Below are positions 11,748-12,200 of a stretch of 12,200 nucleotides of DNA, piece by piece (within the stretch, counting starts at the first letter, position 1; every line of letters begins with the position of its first letter). The position numbers and the translations under genes were made by a program. The stretch covers positions 1-12,200 of the forward strand of contig JAPLML010000365.1 of the NCBI GenBank assembly GCA_026387055.1, read 5' to 3'. The notes beneath the pieces are model-generated. The model ran no database searches. It saw only the letters and a list, made by a program, of their open reading frames with translations, and was not told where the DNA came from. This stretch comes from Planctomycetota bacterium (GTDB lineage Bacteria; Planctomycetota; Phycisphaerae; FEN-1346).

Positions 11748-12200
11748 TCACGCCTTGAGGCCCTTCCGCACGGCGTCGGCCGCCAGGTCGCCGACCTCGG
11801 TGGTCGAGTAGCCCATCTTCCCGGCGGCGAGGCTCCTCAGCTTGCGGGCGGTGACGTACGCGATGGCCGCCTCGACGCGGTCGGCGGCGGCCGGCTGGCC
11901 GATCTGGCGCAAGAGCATCGCCATCGCGCCGATGGCCGCGAGGGGGTTGATGACGTTCCGCCCCGTGTATTTGGGGGCGGAGCCGCCGATGGGCTCGAAC
12001 ATCGAGAGGCCCTGGGGGTTGATGTTTCCGCCGGCCGCGATGCCCATGCCGCCCTGGATCATCGCCCCGAGGTCCGTGATGATGTCGCCGAAGAGGTTCC
12101 CCGTGACGATCGTGTCGTAGGACTCGGGGTTCTTGACCATCCACATGCAGCATGCATCAACATGATTATAGTCCCGTGTGACGTCCGGGTACTCCTCGCC
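11748..12200 (-). CDS. Isopropylmalate/isocitrate-type dehydrogenase, C-terminal part
   Basis: Partial gene: the frame stays open through the right edge, giving the last 150 residues of a decarboxylating beta-hydroxyacid dehydrogenase of the LeuB/Icd family. Visible motifs, numbered from the edge: YNHVDACCM (11-19), NLFGDIITD (35-43, with metal-binding D39 and D43), GGMGIAAGGNI (50-60) and FEPIGGSAPKYTG (68-80), then NPLAAIGAMAMLL. NLFGD is LeuB-like, while GIAAGGNI and SAPKY resemble isocitrate dehydrogenase. LeuB normally has FEPxHGSAPD; here the histidine is glycine and D is replaced by KY. The annotation as 3-isopropylmalate dehydrogenase is the likelier one, but the substrate and cofactor need the missing N-terminal half. 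Confidence 0.85.
   Translation of the reverse strand, partial: GEEYPDVTRDYNHVDACCMWMVKNPESYDTIVTGNLFGDIITDLGAMIQGGMGIAAGGNINPQGLSMFEPIGGSAPKYTGRNVINPLAAIGAMAMLLRQIGQPAAADRVEAAIAYVTARKLRSLAAGKMGYSTTEVGDLAADAVRKGLKA

Noticed and set aside
1..12200. tRNA, rRNA, tmRNA or RNase P RNA genes
   Set aside because: Scanning intergenic parts on both strands showed no T-loop GGTTCRA box with a matching acceptor stem and no hallmark RNase P RNA or tmRNA segments.

Overview
The window is a GC-rich bacterial chromosome segment with 13 supported protein genes and an unusually dense set of short intergenic palindromes. No rRNA, tRNA, insertion sequence or CRISPR array is visible. The gene set suggests a Planctomycetota bacterium, probably Phycisphaerae-like: a PEP-CTERM protein, a CxxC-type HNH nuclease, an M55 D-aminopeptidase, a sugar-phosphate isomerase-like TIM barrel, and sigma70-like promoters standing out in a GC-rich background. 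This placement is inference; no marker gene proves it.

Left block, plus strand (about 90-2630): a well-formed promoter precedes a tight operon of a zinc-finger-less DnaJ (CbpA type), a MerR-family HspR/CbpM-like regulator, an 83-residue single-span membrane protein, rnpA (RNase P protein) and yidD. Consecutive genes overlap by 4 bases (GTGA, ATGA) or lie close together. It joins chaperone control to the rnpA-yidD pair, and no rpmH lies upstream of rnpA.

Middle block, minus strand (2648-8434): a two-span membrane protein with TPR-like repeats; a secreted PEP-CTERM protein with its own promoter, a long structured leader and a terminator; about 500 bases without a recognisable gene; an HNH nuclease; and a two-gene operon of a TIM-barrel isomerase/epimerase and an M55 aminopeptidase behind a TTGCAG-N17-TATCAT promoter.

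Right block (8672-12200): an aldose 1-epimerase-like protein and a TVP38/DedA-family membrane protein on plus, then on minus a zinc-dependent alcohol dehydrogenase and the C-terminal 150 residues of an isopropylmalate/isocitrate-type dehydrogenase that runs off the right edge.

The most unusual content lies between the genes. At least ten palindromic elements fill the spacers. Four are 28-base hairpins (12-base arms, 4-base loops) in two pairs; within a pair each hairpin is nearly the reverse complement of the other, and stem differences are compensated on the opposite arm. Others are built from a GTGGCCAT core, one of which recurs as a 20-base identical block 4.4 kb away. Four genes end in TAGGCC with a palindrome immediately or shortly behind, so the repeats may supply or abut stop codons. 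This looks like a multi-subtype REP-like repeat system that I cannot match to a named family.
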